This document shows, piece by piece, positions 31,449-40,218 of a DNA stretch of 64,000 nucleotides. The position numbers and the translations under genes are program-made. The stretch's first letter is position 1; each line of letters starts with the position of its first letter. A model generated the notes under the pieces. The model was not told the DNA's origin and ran no database searches. It saw only the letters and a program-made list of their open reading frames with translations. The stretch comes from Streptomyces sp. NBC_00442 (GTDB lineage: Bacteria > Actinomycetota > Actinomycetes > Streptomycetales > Streptomycetaceae), in NCBI RefSeq assembly GCF_036014195.1, contig NZ_CP107918.1, positions 6,882,001 through 6,946,000 of the forward strand, in the 5' to 3' direction.

Positions 31449-32831
31449 GTGATGTCATCCGATCAAAACCCTCCCCAGGACGAGCAGATCCCCATAGGTC
31501 CGGGTGACGAGCCCGGATTGCTTCTGCTCCGCACGGTGGTCGCCTCGCGCCCCATGCACGAGGTCGCCTCGCTCGTACACCTTCTGAACGAGGCCGGCGG
31601 CTACCCGCCGCCGGGCGACCAGGCGCTCCGCCTGGCCGCCGTCACGCGCTCGGTGAACGAGGTCCATCAGCTGATCTCCCTGGTGCAGGAGCCCCCCGGT
31701 ACCGCCGAGGACGCCGGCACCGCCCTGCACGCCGCGGCGACGGAGCGGCCCATCGAGGACGTGGCCGCGCTGATCGCCAGGTTCGGCTCCGGCGACGACG
31801 AGCTCCGCGTGCGCGTCACCGAGGCCGCCGAGCGCCGCGCACGGGAGGCTGCGGAAGCCGGCCCCCCGGTACGGCCGGCCGGGACCGCCGACCCGCGTGG
31901 CCAGGTGGCTGAATCCGGTGACTCGCGTGTGCGGGCGGCCGGGGCCGGTGACCCGCGCGGGCATGTGGCCGAGGCCGGCGGGGCTCCGGCGCGGCCGGCC
32001 ACGGCCGTCGACGCTCTGGAGGCTCCCGTGCGGGCGGCCGACGGCGCCGAGCGCCACGCACCGTCCGTCGGACCCACCGAATCCGCCGCGGCCGCCGAAG
32101 TGGCTGAACTCCCCGAAGTGGCCGACCCCGTGGGCTCAGCCGGCTCAGCCGGATCAGCCGACGAGCGGATGGCCGTGGCGCTGTCGGCGTCGCGAGCCGC
32201 CCCCGGTGGACCGGAGCCCATGGCTCCGTTCGCCCCGGCGCAAGCGGAGGCCCCTGCAGCGGGTCCGTCGGAAGCCCCGGCAGAGGTCCCGGCAGAGGTC
32301 CCGGCCGCGGCCCCGGCCGCTCCGGCCCCCGCCGCCGCGGAGGCGACGGCGCCTCCCCGCCCCGACGTGCCCCCCGCCCAGGCGTCGCCCGTCCCCGAGC
32401 CGGCCGCCGCGGCCCGGACACGCTCGTCCGCTTCGCTGCCCGTCCGGTCCGTCCTGAGGTGGCCGGCCGCGGTCGCCCTGCTGGTGATCGGCGCGATCCA
32501 CCTGCCGACCGACCTCAGGGAGCTGCGCTCCGGCGACCTGGCGGCCGGTGCCTCCCTGGGCATCGCCGCCGTCTGCATCGCCCTGGCGTGCCTGCTGCCC
32601 CTCTACGACCCGCTGTGGGCCTGGATGGTCGGCGCGGCAGCCGCCGTCGGCATCGTCATCGCGCACTCCCTGGCGACCGAACTCAACTCCGTCCATCTGC
32701 TCAGGGACAGCCTGGGCAGTACGTTCACGGGCGCGACCCGGCTCATCGTGCTCTGCGCGGTGATCGCCGCCGCGCTGGCCGCGACCGTACTGACACGCAA
32801 GCCCAAGGTGCGCTCGGCCAACGAAGCCTGA
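31449..32831 (+). CDS. hypothetical membrane protein with long Ala/Pro-rich linker
   Basis: This 460-residue protein has three parts. An N-terminal helical domain (residues 25-130; repeats such as ASRPMHEVASLVHLLNEAGG and ATERPIEDVAALIARFG) appears to consist of three related units. A 200-residue Ala/Pro/Glu-rich disordered linker follows. The C-terminal membrane domain has four hydrophobic segments (residues 335-450). I do not recognise a functional family. GTG at 31449 and ATG at 31452 are adjacent start candidates behind gaagga. The repeated N-terminal units may bind a partner in the cytoplasm. Confidence 0.75.
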   Translation: MMSSDQNPPQDEQIPIGPGDEPGLLLLRTVVASRPMHEVASLVHLLNEAGGYPPPGDQALRLAAVTRSVNEVHQLISLVQEPPGTAEDAGTALHAAATERPIEDVAALIARFGSGDDELRVRVTEAAERRAREAAEAGPPVRPAGTADPRGQVAESGDSRVRAAGAGDPRGHVAEAGGAPARPATAVDALEAPVRAADGAERHAPSVGPTESAAAAEVAELPEVADPVGSAGSAGSADERMAVALSASRAAPGGPEPMAPFAPAQAEAPAAGPSEAPAEVPAEVPAAAPAAPAPAAAEATAPPRPDVPPAQASPVPEPAAAARTRSSASLPVRSVLRWPAAVALLVIGAIHLPTDLRELRSGDLAAGASLGIAAVCIALACLLPLYDPLWAWMVGAAAAVGIVIAHSLATELNSVHLLRDSLGSTFTGATRLIVLCAVIAAALAATVLTRKPKVRSANEA

Positions 32832-32925
32832 CCGCACCTGCCGTTGCGGCGCCCCGAACTCCGGTTGAATCCAAAGGAGTTCGCGGGCGCCGCGGCCTGT
32901 TCGGCGACGCGGCCCGTCCGAGCGG

Positions 32926-32955
32926 CCCGGCCGCGGTCCGGGGGCCGCGGCCGGG
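32926..32955. terminator. hairpin terminator
   Basis: An 11-bp stem (cccggccgcgg, 32926-32936, with 32945-32955) closes an 8-nt loop, about 95 nt after the stop at 32831 and before the TerD-like gene promoter. Confidence 0.65.
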
Positions 32956-33050
32956 AGAGATGCTGGGAAGGCGGCCGGGGATTAAGTTGACGGTGCAGCA
33001 TCTTTCGTCGCGGCGACGAGCGAGTACCGCGACCAGTGATGGGGGAGAGC

Positions 33051-34349
33051 ATGTCCATGCTTAAAGGAGCCAACGTCCCGGTGCCGGCGCACTCGGTGCG
33101 CGTCGAGCTGGCCTGGCGATCCGGCCCCGGCGTGCCCGACGTCGATGCCTCGGCCCTCCTGCTGGCCGACGGCCGGGTCCGCTCGGACGCCGACTTCGTC
33201 TTCTACAACCAGCCGGCCCACTCCTCCGGCGCGGTGCGCCACGAAGGCAAGCGCTCGCAGCCCGACGCCGTGACGGACACCCTGGTCATCGACCTCGCGC
33301 AGATGGAGCAGGCCGTCGAGCGCGTCGTCCTGGCGGCGTCGGCCGACGGCGGCACCTTCGGCCGGGTTCCCGGGCTCGGCATCCGCGTCCTGGACGCGGC
33401 CACCGGCGCGGAACTCGCCCGCTTCGACAGCCAGGACGCCACCGTCGAGACCGCCTACATCCTCGGCGAGCTCTACCGGCGTCAGGGTGCCTGGAAGTTC
33501 CGCGCCGTCGGGCAGGGCTACGACAGCGGGCTCGAAGGCCTGGCGACGGATTTCGGCATCACCGTCGACAAGCCCCAGCAGCCGCCCGCTGCGCCCCCGG
33601 CCCCCTTCACGCCCTCGCTCCAGCCGCCCGCGCGGCCCGCCACGACCGCGCCGGCACCCACCGCGCAGGTACCGGTCGCGCCCACGCCTCCGCCGCCGTC
33701 CGCGGCGCCCGTACGCCTGTCCAAAGTCACCCTCACCAAGGAGGCCCCCCGCGTCTCGCTCGCCAAGCAGGGCGGTTCGTCCGGTGCGATGCGCGTCAAC
33801 CTCAACTGGCAGACACGCAAGCAATTCAGCGGCTGGGGAGCCAAGTTGGGGCGCGCGGCCGCCAACCACTCCGACCTCGACCTCGACCTGTGCGCCCTGT
33901 ACGAGCTCTCCGACGGCCGCAAAGGCGTCGTCCAGGCCCTGGGCAACGCGTTCGGCGCGCTCCACCAGCCCCCGTACGTCCACCTCGACGGCGACGACCG
34001 GACCGGCGCCGTCGAGTCCGGCGAGAACCTCACCGTCAACCTCGACCAGAAGGACAAGTTCCGCCGGCTCCTGATCTTCGTCACCATCTATGAGGGCGCG
34101 CGCAGCTTTGCCGACCTGCACGCCACGGTGACCCTCCAGCCGCAGTTCGGGGCCCCGGTCGAGTTCTTCCTCGACGAGTGCACCGTCCCGTCCACGGTCT
34201 GCGCGCTCGCGCTCATCACCAATGACGGCGGCGACCTCATCGTCCAGCGCGAAGCCCGCTACCTGGTGCCCGCCCGTGGGGTCAGCCCCCAGCGCACCGT
34301 CGACCAGACCTATGGCTGGGGCATGAACTGGACGCCAGGACGCAAGTGA
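33051..34349 (+). CDS. tandem TerD-domain protein (TerA/TerD-like)
   Basis: This 432-residue protein carries two TerD-type modules separated by a Pro/Ala/Thr-rich linker (about residues 180-225). Module 1 (residues 1-175) starts [20 protein letters not shown] and has the [10 protein letters not shown] segment typical of the Ca-binding TerD fold. Module 2 (about residues 245-410) has [12 protein letters not shown] and ends [17 protein letters not shown]. Such proteins belong to the tellurite-resistance/stress (Ter) group, which is expanded in Streptomyces. Start candidates at 33051 and 33057 share a gggggag site. No other ter gene is adjacent. Confidence 0.88.
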   Translation: MSMLKGANVPVPAHSVRVELAWRSGPGVPDVDASALLLADGRVRSDADFVFYNQPAHSSGAVRHEGKRSQPDAVTDTLVIDLAQMEQAVERVVLAASADGGTFGRVPGLGIRVLDAATGAELARFDSQDATVETAYILGELYRRQGAWKFRAVGQGYDSGLEGLATDFGITVDKPQQPPAAPPAPFTPSLQPPARPATTAPAPTAQVPVAPTPPPPSAAPVRLSKVTLTKEAPRVSLAKQGGSSGAMRVNLNWQTRKQFSGWGAKLGRAAANHSDLDLDLCALYELSDGRKGVVQALGNAFGALHQPPYVHLDGDDRTGAVESGENLTVNLDQKDKFRRLLIFVTIYEGARSFADLHATVTLQPQFGAPVEFFLDECTVPSTVCALALITNDGGDLIVQREARYLVPARGVSPQRTVDQTYGWGMNWTPGRK

Positions 34350-34359
34350 GCGCCGGCCT

Positions 34360-35550
34360 TCACGACTGCTCGGGGGCGGCCTCGGGCCGGGCGTATGTGC
34401 GCCCCTTCCAGGCCGCGCCCCGGCCCCGGTAGTGCTGCACCGCCGAATCGACGGTCATCAGCAGGTAGAGGAGCGCGGTGAACGGCAGCGCAGGAGCGAG
34501 CCAGAGCGGTTGGCGGTAGTAGCGCAGCATCGGCACGTACGTCCCGGACATCACGAGCCAGGCGAGCCCGCCCGCCCAGGCCGCGCCCGCGCTGTCGAAG
34601 GCCAGGCCGGCCAGGCAGGTGAGCGGCGGCGCCAGATAGACCAGGGCGAGCCCCGCGACCGTGCCCACCAGCATCAGCGGGCTGTGCCGCAGCTGCGCGT
34701 ACGCGCTGCGCGAGACCATCCGCCACAGGTCCCCCAGGCGCGGATAGGGGCGCACACTGTCCACCCGGTCCGCTAGGCCCAGCCAGACCCGCCCGCCCGA
34801 CCCGCGCACGGCGCGCGCCACGGACACGTCGTCGATCACCGCGTGGCGCACCGCGTCGGGCACGCGCGCCCGCTGCGCCGCGTCGGCGCGCAGCAGCACG
34901 CAGCCGCCCGCCGCGGCCGTGGCACGGGCCTTCGCTGCGTTGATCCAGCGAAACGGGTACAGCTGGGCGAAGAAGTAGACGAACGCCGGGACGATCAGGC
35001 GCTCCCAGCCGCTCGCCACGCGCAGCCGCGCCATCTGCGACACCAGGTCGAAGCCGCCGCCCCGCGCCGCGGCCACCAGCGCACGCAGGCTGTCCGGCGC
35101 GTGCGCGATGTCGGCGTCGGTGAGCAGCAGGTACTCCGGATCGCGCAGGCGCGCGAGGGCGATGCCCTGGCGCAGCGCCCACAGCTTGCCCGTCCAGCCC
35201 GCTTCCGGCTCGCCCGGGGAGACCACGTTCAGCGGCAGACCTCCGTGCCGCTCGGCGAGGGAGCGGGCCAGTGCGCCGGTCCCGTCCGAGCTCCCGTCGT
35301 CCACGAGGAAGATCTCCGCGCGCCCGGGATAGTCCTGGGCGAGCAGGGAGGGAAGACTCATCGGCAGCACCTCCGCCTCGTCGCGGGCGGGCACCACGAC
35401 CGCGACATCCGGCCACGTTCCGAGCTCGGCGGATCCGGGCTCGGCGCGGGGAGGCAGACGCTGGTCGGTGCGCCAGAAGAAACCCTGCCCGAGCAGCAGC
35501 CAGAGCCAGACGATCAAGGACACCAGGGCGATCCATACGAGGGCGCTCAC
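34360..35550 (-). CDS. hpnB: family 2 glycosyltransferase, hopene-associated HpnB type
   Basis: The 396-residue protein has an N-terminal transmembrane anchor (VWIALVSLIVWLWLLLGQ) and a GT-A domain with VVVPARDEAEVLP, LVDDGSSDGT and the DxD-like LLTDADIAH (about residue 155). A C-terminal part with several membrane segments follows. The combination FWRTDQRLPP, GWTGKLWALRQG and YPFRWIN is what I recall for HpnB, usually found with hopanoid genes. Here no squalene or hopene gene is adjacent. GTG at 35550 is the likely start. Its acceptor (hopanoid or other lipid) is inferred, not shown. Confidence 0.85.
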   Translation of the reverse strand: MSALVWIALVSLIVWLWLLLGQGFFWRTDQRLPPRAEPGSAELGTWPDVAVVVPARDEAEVLPMSLPSLLAQDYPGRAEIFLVDDGSSDGTGALARSLAERHGGLPLNVVSPGEPEAGWTGKLWALRQGIALARLRDPEYLLLTDADIAHAPDSLRALVAAARGGGFDLVSQMARLRVASGWERLIVPAFVYFFAQLYPFRWINAAKARATAAAGGCVLLRADAAQRARVPDAVRHAVIDDVSVARAVRGSGGRVWLGLADRVDSVRPYPRLGDLWRMVSRSAYAQLRHSPLMLVGTVAGLALVYLAPPLTCLAGLAFDSAGAAWAGGLAWLVMSGTYVPMLRYYRQPLWLAPALPFTALLYLLMTVDSAVQHYRGRGAAWKGRTYARPEAAPEQS

Positions 35551-35631
35551 CCGCCGCAGTCTGCCCCACGGGCCGGTCCGCGCACGGGACCTCGGCCGAA
35601 ATCGCCGGGGGCCGTCGACTATGGTGACCGG

Positions 35632-36414
35632 GTGAAGATCGCGCTCATGGACTCCGGAATCGGCCTGCTCGCCGCGACCGCCGCGGTGCGTCGGCTCCGC
35701 CCCGACGCCGACATCGTGATCTCGTCCGACCCCGACGGCATGCCATGGGGTCCGCGCACCCCCGACGACATCGCGGAGCGCGCTCTCGCCGTGGCCGGGG
35801 CCGCCGCAGCCCAGGAACCGGACGCCCTGATCATCGCCTGCAACACCGCATCGGTGCATGCGCTGCCCGCGATCCGCGCCGCCCTGGAACCCCGGATCCC
35901 GGTGATCGGCACGGTGCCCGCGATCAAGCCGGCCGCGGCGGGCGGCGAGCCCTTCGCGATCTGGGCGACCCCGGCCACCACCGGCAGCACCTACCAGCGC
36001 GGACTGATCAGCGAGTTCGCCGCCGGTGTTCCCGTCACGGAGGTGCCCTGCCACGGTCTCGCCGAAGCCGTGGAGCACGCCGACGACGCCGCGATCGACG
36101 CCGCTGTCGCCGCTGCCGCGGCGCTCACCCCGAATGGCGCAAGGACCGTCGTCCTCGGCTGCACCCATTACGAGCTGGTGGCCGGACGCATCCGTACGGC
36201 CCTGCGCCCCGGGGGCGGGCCGCTCACTTTCTTCGGCAGCGCCCAGGCGGTGGCCGCCCAGGCGCTGCGCCGTGCGGGCATCGCCCCCGCGCCCGACGCC
36301 GCCCAGGTCGGGGCCCTGACCGTGCTGCTCAGCGGCCGCGTCGGCGCCCTGCCCGATGTCGCCCTCGCCTACCCCGAAGGGCGCCTGCTCCAGACCGTGA
36401 GCACCGCTCACTGA
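35632..36414 (+). CDS. aspartate/glutamate racemase-family protein (MurI-like)
   Basis: The 260-residue protein has the two catalytic cysteine motifs of the Asp/Glu racemase superfamily, ACNTAS (about residue 69) and GCTHYEL (about residue 177), and the N-terminal MDSGIG loop. This is glutamate-racemase architecture and length, so it may supply D-glutamate or act on a related substrate. The GTG at 35632 lies 7 nt after a TATGGT -10 box, so it is probably leaderless. Nearby genes do not include peptidoglycan synthesis, so it may be a paralogue of the housekeeping enzyme. Confidence 0.8.
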   Translation: MKIALMDSGIGLLAATAAVRRLRPDADIVISSDPDGMPWGPRTPDDIAERALAVAGAAAAQEPDALIIACNTASVHALPAIRAALEPRIPVIGTVPAIKPAAAGGEPFAIWATPATTGSTYQRGLISEFAAGVPVTEVPCHGLAEAVEHADDAAIDAAVAAAAALTPNGARTVVLGCTHYELVAGRIRTALRPGGGPLTFFGSAQAVAAQALRRAGIAPAPDAAQVGALTVLLSGRVGALPDVALAYPEGRLLQTVSTAH

Positions 36415-36460
36415 GAGCCGAGCGGTGCCCTGACGGCGGAACGTGAGTACGCTGCTAGGC

Positions 36461-37048
36461 ATGAGGGAAGCGTTCCCGGAGTACCCCACGCCCCCCGAGC
36501 CCCGTCCCGGATCCGGTGCCACCGAGCAGCCGCCCGAGGTCTGGATCGGCCGGGCCACCAACCGCGTCCAGTGGCTCCTCGCGGCCGGCGGCGCGGCGTG
36601 CATCGCTCTCGGCGTCGAGCTCGCCGTCGACTCCACCTGGACCTCGGGCGTCCTCCCGCTCCTGATGTCCGTCATCGGCTGTCTCGCCGCCGGGCTCCTC
36701 GTCCTCTTCGGGACCCTCGCGTTCGTCCATGTGGCCGTCCGGGTCGAGGGCGACTGTCTGGAAGTGCGCTGCGGCCACATCGGGCTGCCCCGCCGCACCA
36801 TCCGCCTCGACCACGTGGTCGGCGCCGACTTCGTGCCGCGCGTCACCCCGCGCCAGTGGGGCGGCTGGGGCTACCGCTGGCGTCCCGAGATCGGCACCGC
36901 CGTCGTCGTACGGCGCGGCGAGGGCATGGCGCTCAAGCTCGGTGACGGGCGCGTCTTCACGGTCACGGTCGACGACGCCGAAGCGGCCGTCCGGATCATC
37001 CGCAACCGGCTGCGGCTGCTCGGCACCGCAAAGCCCCTCGAAGCCTGA
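36461..37048 (+). CDS. membrane protein with PH-like C-terminal domain (DUF3093-like layout)
   Basis: The 195-residue protein has a Pro-rich N-terminus, two hydrophobic segments (about residues 40-60 and 67-90), and a beta-rich C-terminal domain (residues 93-190; VEGDCLEVRCGHIGLPRRTI and GTAVVVRRGEGMALKLGDG). This resembles bacterial PH/DUF3093-type membrane proteins. The function is unknown. The ATG at 36461 sits 7-8 nt after TACGCT, suggesting a leaderless start; GTG at 36443 is an alternative. It ends 75 bp before apolipoprotein N-acyltransferase. Confidence 0.75.
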   Translation: MREAFPEYPTPPEPRPGSGATEQPPEVWIGRATNRVQWLLAAGGAACIALGVELAVDSTWTSGVLPLLMSVIGCLAAGLLVLFGTLAFVHVAVRVEGDCLEVRCGHIGLPRRTIRLDHVVGADFVPRVTPRQWGGWGYRWRPEIGTAVVVRRGEGMALKLGDGRVFTVTVDDAEAAVRIIRNRLRLLGTAKPLEA

Positions 37049-37123
37049 CGCCCCGCGCCGTCCGCCCCGCGCCGTCCCGTCCGGACTCCCGCGCACACAG
37101 CGAGCGGCCGTAGACTCCGCCGG

Positions 37124-38740
37124 GTGAGCACCACCAAAGCCCCCACCACCGCCCCGGGCCGGCCCGGCGCGCGGCCCGCTGCCACCTCGCGGCCGCGCCG
37201 GCTGCTGAACCGTCTCGTCAGGCCGGGGGTGGCCGCATTCGGCGGGGTGCTCCTGTATCTGAGCTTCCCTCCGAGGCCCCTGTGGTGGCTGGCGCTGCCC
37301 GCGTTCGCCGTCTTCGGCTGGGTGCTGCGCGGCCGGAGCTGGAAGGCGGGCCTCGGCCTCGGCTACCTCTTCGGTCTCGGCTTCCTGCTGCCGCTCCTGG
37401 TGTGGACCGGTGTCGAGGTGGGCCCCGGGCCGTGGCTCGGGCTCGCCGCGATCGAGGCGCTGTTCATCGGCGCGGCGGGAGCGGGCACCGCGGTGGTCTC
37501 CCGGCTGCCCCTGTGGCCCCTGTGGGCCGCCACCCTGTGGGTCGCCGCCGAGGCCGTCCGCGCCCGCGCCCCCTTCGGCGGCTTCCCCTGGGGCAAGGTC
37601 GCCTTCGGCCAGGCGGACGGGACCTTCCTGCCGCTCGCCGCCCTGGGCGGCACCCCCGTGCTCGGCTTCGCCGTGGCGCTGTGCGGATTCGGACTGTACG
37701 AATGCCTGCGCCAGGCGCTGCGCCTTCGCCGCACGGGAAGCCTGCGCAAGGGCGCGGCGGCGACCGCGCTGCTCACGGTCGTCGTGCCGGTCGCGGCGTC
37801 GTTCGGGGCGCGCGGCCTGGTCAGCGACTCCGCCGAGGACGGCACCGCGACCGTCGCCGTGATCCAGGGCAACGTGCCCCGCCTCGGCCTCGACTTCAAT
37901 TCCCAGCGCCGGGCCGTGCTCGACTACCACGTACGGGAGACGCTCCGGCTCGCCGACAAGGTCAAGGCGGGCAAGGAGCCCCAGCCCGACTTCGTCCTGT
38001 GGCCGGAGAACTCCTCCGACGTCGACCCCTTCGTCGACGACGACGCACGCGCGATCATCGACCAGGCCGCCAAGACCATCGGCGCACCGATCTCGGTCGG
38101 CGCGGTGGTGGGCGGCTACGGGACGAAGCTCTACAACGAGCAGGTCCAGTGGGACCCGGAACTGGGGCCCGTCGCCACCTACGACAAGCGGCAGATCCAG
38201 CCGTTCGGCGAGTACATTCCACTGCGCGGCCTCATCGGCACCTTCGCCCCCGGGTACACCTCCATGGTGCGCCAGGACTTCAACCGGGGCACCAAGCCGG
38301 GCGTGTTCACCATGGCGGGCACCAAGGTCGGCATGGCCACCTGTTACGAGGCCGCCTTCGACTGGGCGGTGCGCGACACCGTCACCGCGGGCGCCCAGCT
38401 GATCTCCGTGCCGAGCAACAACGCCACCTTCGACCGCAGCGAGATGACCTATCAGCAGCTCGCCATGAGCCGGGTGCGGGCCGTCGAGCACAGCAGGACC
38501 GTCACCGTCCCCGTCACCAGCGGTGTCAGTGCGGTGATCATGCCCGACGGCAAGGTCGTCCGGAAGACCGCTCTGTTCACCCCGGCCTCGCTCGTGGCGA
38601 AGGTGCCGCTGCGCTCCTCGCAGACGCCCGCGACGCGACTGGGCACGCTGCCGGAGTGGGCGCTCGTCGCGGCCGCCGCGGCGGGCCTGGCCTGGGCGAT
38701 CACCCGGAACGTGCGCGGGCGCCGCGACTCCAGGGGCTGA
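37124..38740 (+). CDS. lnt: apolipoprotein N-acyltransferase
   Basis: The 538-residue membrane enzyme has an N-terminal bundle of six or more transmembrane segments and a periplasmic-type nitrilase domain. The catalytic triad is visible: Glu in LWPENSSD (about residue 293), Lys in TYDKRQIQPFGEYIP (about residue 356) and Cys in ATCYEAAFDWAV (about residue 407). It transfers an acyl chain to the N-terminal cysteine of lipoproteins, giving the mature triacylated form. GTG at 37124 follows a TAGACT -10 box by 8 nt, suggesting a leaderless message. A C-terminal transmembrane helix precedes the stop. Confidence 0.94.
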   Translation: MSTTKAPTTAPGRPGARPAATSRPRRLLNRLVRPGVAAFGGVLLYLSFPPRPLWWLALPAFAVFGWVLRGRSWKAGLGLGYLFGLGFLLPLLVWTGVEVGPGPWLGLAAIEALFIGAAGAGTAVVSRLPLWPLWAATLWVAAEAVRARAPFGGFPWGKVAFGQADGTFLPLAALGGTPVLGFAVALCGFGLYECLRQALRLRRTGSLRKGAAATALLTVVVPVAASFGARGLVSDSAEDGTATVAVIQGNVPRLGLDFNSQRRAVLDYHVRETLRLADKVKAGKEPQPDFVLWPENSSDVDPFVDDDARAIIDQAAKTIGAPISVGAVVGGYGTKLYNEQVQWDPELGPVATYDKRQIQPFGEYIPLRGLIGTFAPGYTSMVRQDFNRGTKPGVFTMAGTKVGMATCYEAAFDWAVRDTVTAGAQLISVPSNNATFDRSEMTYQQLAMSRVRAVEHSRTVTVPVTSGVSAVIMPDGKVVRKTALFTPASLVAKVPLRSSQTPATRLGTLPEWALVAAAAAGLAWAITRNVRGRRDSRG

Positions 38741-38762
38741 CCGGCCGGTCCCCGGTGGCCGT

Positions 38763-38778
38763 TAGGGTCGAGAGCATG
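38763..38778 (+). promoter_or_regulatory. leaderless promoter element, copy 1
   Basis: The sequence tagggtcgagagcatg contains a -10 box and the start codon of the NUDIX gene. An identical copy occurs at 39302-39317. Identity through the start codon between two unrelated genes suggests one promoter class. Confidence 0.5.
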
Positions 38779-39258
38779 GCAACTCCTGACTTCATCCGAG
38801 ACATCCGGGCCGTCGCCGGGCACCAGCTGCTTCTGCTGCCGGGCGTGAGCGCGATCGTCTTCGACGACGAGGGCCGGGTCCTGCTCGGCCGCCGCGCGGA
38901 CACCGGCCAGTGGTCGACGATCGGCGGGATCCCCGAGCCGGGGGAGGAGCCGGCGCACACCGCGGTGCGTGAGGTGTACGAGGAGACCGGCGTACGGTGC
39001 GTCGCCGAGCGGGTCGTCCTTGTGGAGGCGGCGCACACTCCCGTCGTCTATCCCAACGGTGACGTGTGCCAGTTCATGGACATCGCCTTCCGCTGTCGCG
39101 CCACCGGGGGCGAGGCCCGCGTCAACGACGACGAGTCGCTCGACGTGGGCTGGTTCACCATGGACGCCCTGCCGAAGCTCAGCGAGTTCGCGCTGTTCCG
39201 CATCAAGCAGGCACAGGCGGACGGCCCCACATGGTTCCAACCCAGCACCGAGCTCTGA
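38776..39258 (+). CDS. NUDIX hydrolase
   Basis: The 160-residue protein carries a complete NUDIX box, GGIPEPGEE...REVYEETG (about residues 51-73), within the usual alpha-beta-alpha fold. The substrate could be ADP-ribose, oxidised nucleotides or a related pyrophosphate; nothing in the sequence decides. The start at 38776 lies 7 nt after a TAGGGT -10 box, and the 16 nt from this box through the ATG are identical to those at the SDR gene at 39315, so both are probably leaderless and controlled alike. It begins 35 bp after lnt. Confidence 0.92.
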   Translation: MATPDFIRDIRAVAGHQLLLLPGVSAIVFDDEGRVLLGRRADTGQWSTIGGIPEPGEEPAHTAVREVYEETGVRCVAERVVLVEAAHTPVVYPNGDVCQFMDIAFRCRATGGEARVNDDESLDVGWFTMDALPKLSEFALFRIKQAQADGPTWFQPSTEL

Positions 39259-39301
39259 AGTGTGTGCGCTGACCACATGGGTGAGGGTGGGGCGGACTGC
39301 C

Positions 39302-39317
39302 TAGGGTCGAGAGCATG
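39302..39317 (+). promoter_or_regulatory. leaderless promoter element, copy 2
   Basis: This is the same 16-nt sequence as at 38763-38778, here ending in the ATG of the SDR gene. No ribosome binding site is present in either copy. Confidence 0.5.
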
Positions 39318-40109
39318 ACCGCGCCCCTCACCCCCGCCCACTCCGTCACCGTCGACCTGCGAGGACGCGGCGCACTCGTCACCGGCGCGGCCGGCGGCAT
39401 CGGCCGCGCCTGCGCCCTGCGGCTCGCCTCGGCCGGAGCCGAGGTCAGGGCGGTGGACCGGGACGCGGCAGGGCTCGACGACCTCGTGGCCCGAGCGGCC
39501 GGGCTCAGCGGCACCGTGCACCCCCTCGTCCTCGACCTCACCGACCTCGACGCCGCCGAACGGGCCGCAGCGGGCACCGACATCCTGGTGAACAACGCCG
39601 GGCTCCAACTGGTGCGCCCCATCGAGGAGTTCCCGCCCGACGTCTTCCACACGGTCCTCACCGTCATGCTCGAAGCCCCGTTCCGTCTGATCAGGGGAGC
39701 GCTGCCCCACATGTACGCGCGGGGCTGGGGGCGCATCGTCAACCTGTCGTCGGTGCACGGGCTGAGGGCCTCCGCCTTCAAGTCGGCCTATGTGGCCGCC
39801 AAACACGGCCTCGAAGGCCTCTCCAAGACCGCCGCCCTCGAAGGCGCCCCGCACGGCGTCACATCGAACTGCGTCAGCCCCGGCTATGTGCGCACGCCCC
39901 TGGTGGAACGGCAGATCGCCGACCAGGCCGCGGCCCACGGCATACCGGAGGAACGCGTGCTCACCGAGGTCCTCCTCAAGGACGCCGCGCTCAAACGACT
40001 CCTCGAGCCGCACGAGGTCGCCGAGGCCGTCGCGTATCTCTGCACCCCGCAGGCGTCGTTCATCACCGGCACCTCGCTGGCTCTCGACGGGGGATGGACC
40101 GCCCACTGA
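39315..40109 (+). CDS. 3-hydroxybutyrate dehydrogenase-like SDR
   Basis: The 264-residue short-chain dehydrogenase has the NAD motif TGAAGGIGRAC, NNAG, the catalytic Ser (NLSSVHGL) and YVAAKHGLEGL (Tyr-Lys pair). The C-terminal segment VSPGYVRTPLVERQIADQA with a long insertion matches D-3-hydroxybutyrate dehydrogenases, which convert 3-hydroxybutyrate to acetoacetate. It is followed by a GAF/PucR regulator and an MHS transporter, a grouping consistent with hydroxybutyrate or acetoacetate use. The ATG at 39315 is 7 nt after TAGGGT. Confidence 0.88.
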   Translation: MTAPLTPAHSVTVDLRGRGALVTGAAGGIGRACALRLASAGAEVRAVDRDAAGLDDLVARAAGLSGTVHPLVLDLTDLDAAERAAAGTDILVNNAGLQLVRPIEEFPPDVFHTVLTVMLEAPFRLIRGALPHMYARGWGRIVNLSSVHGLRASAFKSAYVAAKHGLEGLSKTAALEGAPHGVTSNCVSPGYVRTPLVERQIADQAAAHGIPEERVLTEVLLKDAALKRLLEPHEVAEAVAYLCTPQASFITGTSLALDGGWTAH

Positions 40110-40218
40110 GCCGCCGGCCTCCGCGGTGGCACCGCTCGCTCCGCTCGTTGTCCTGCACCCCTCAAGAGTTGTCCACAGGCCTGGCGAGGCCGCACGTCCG
40201 GCAGGTATCCCTGTGACC

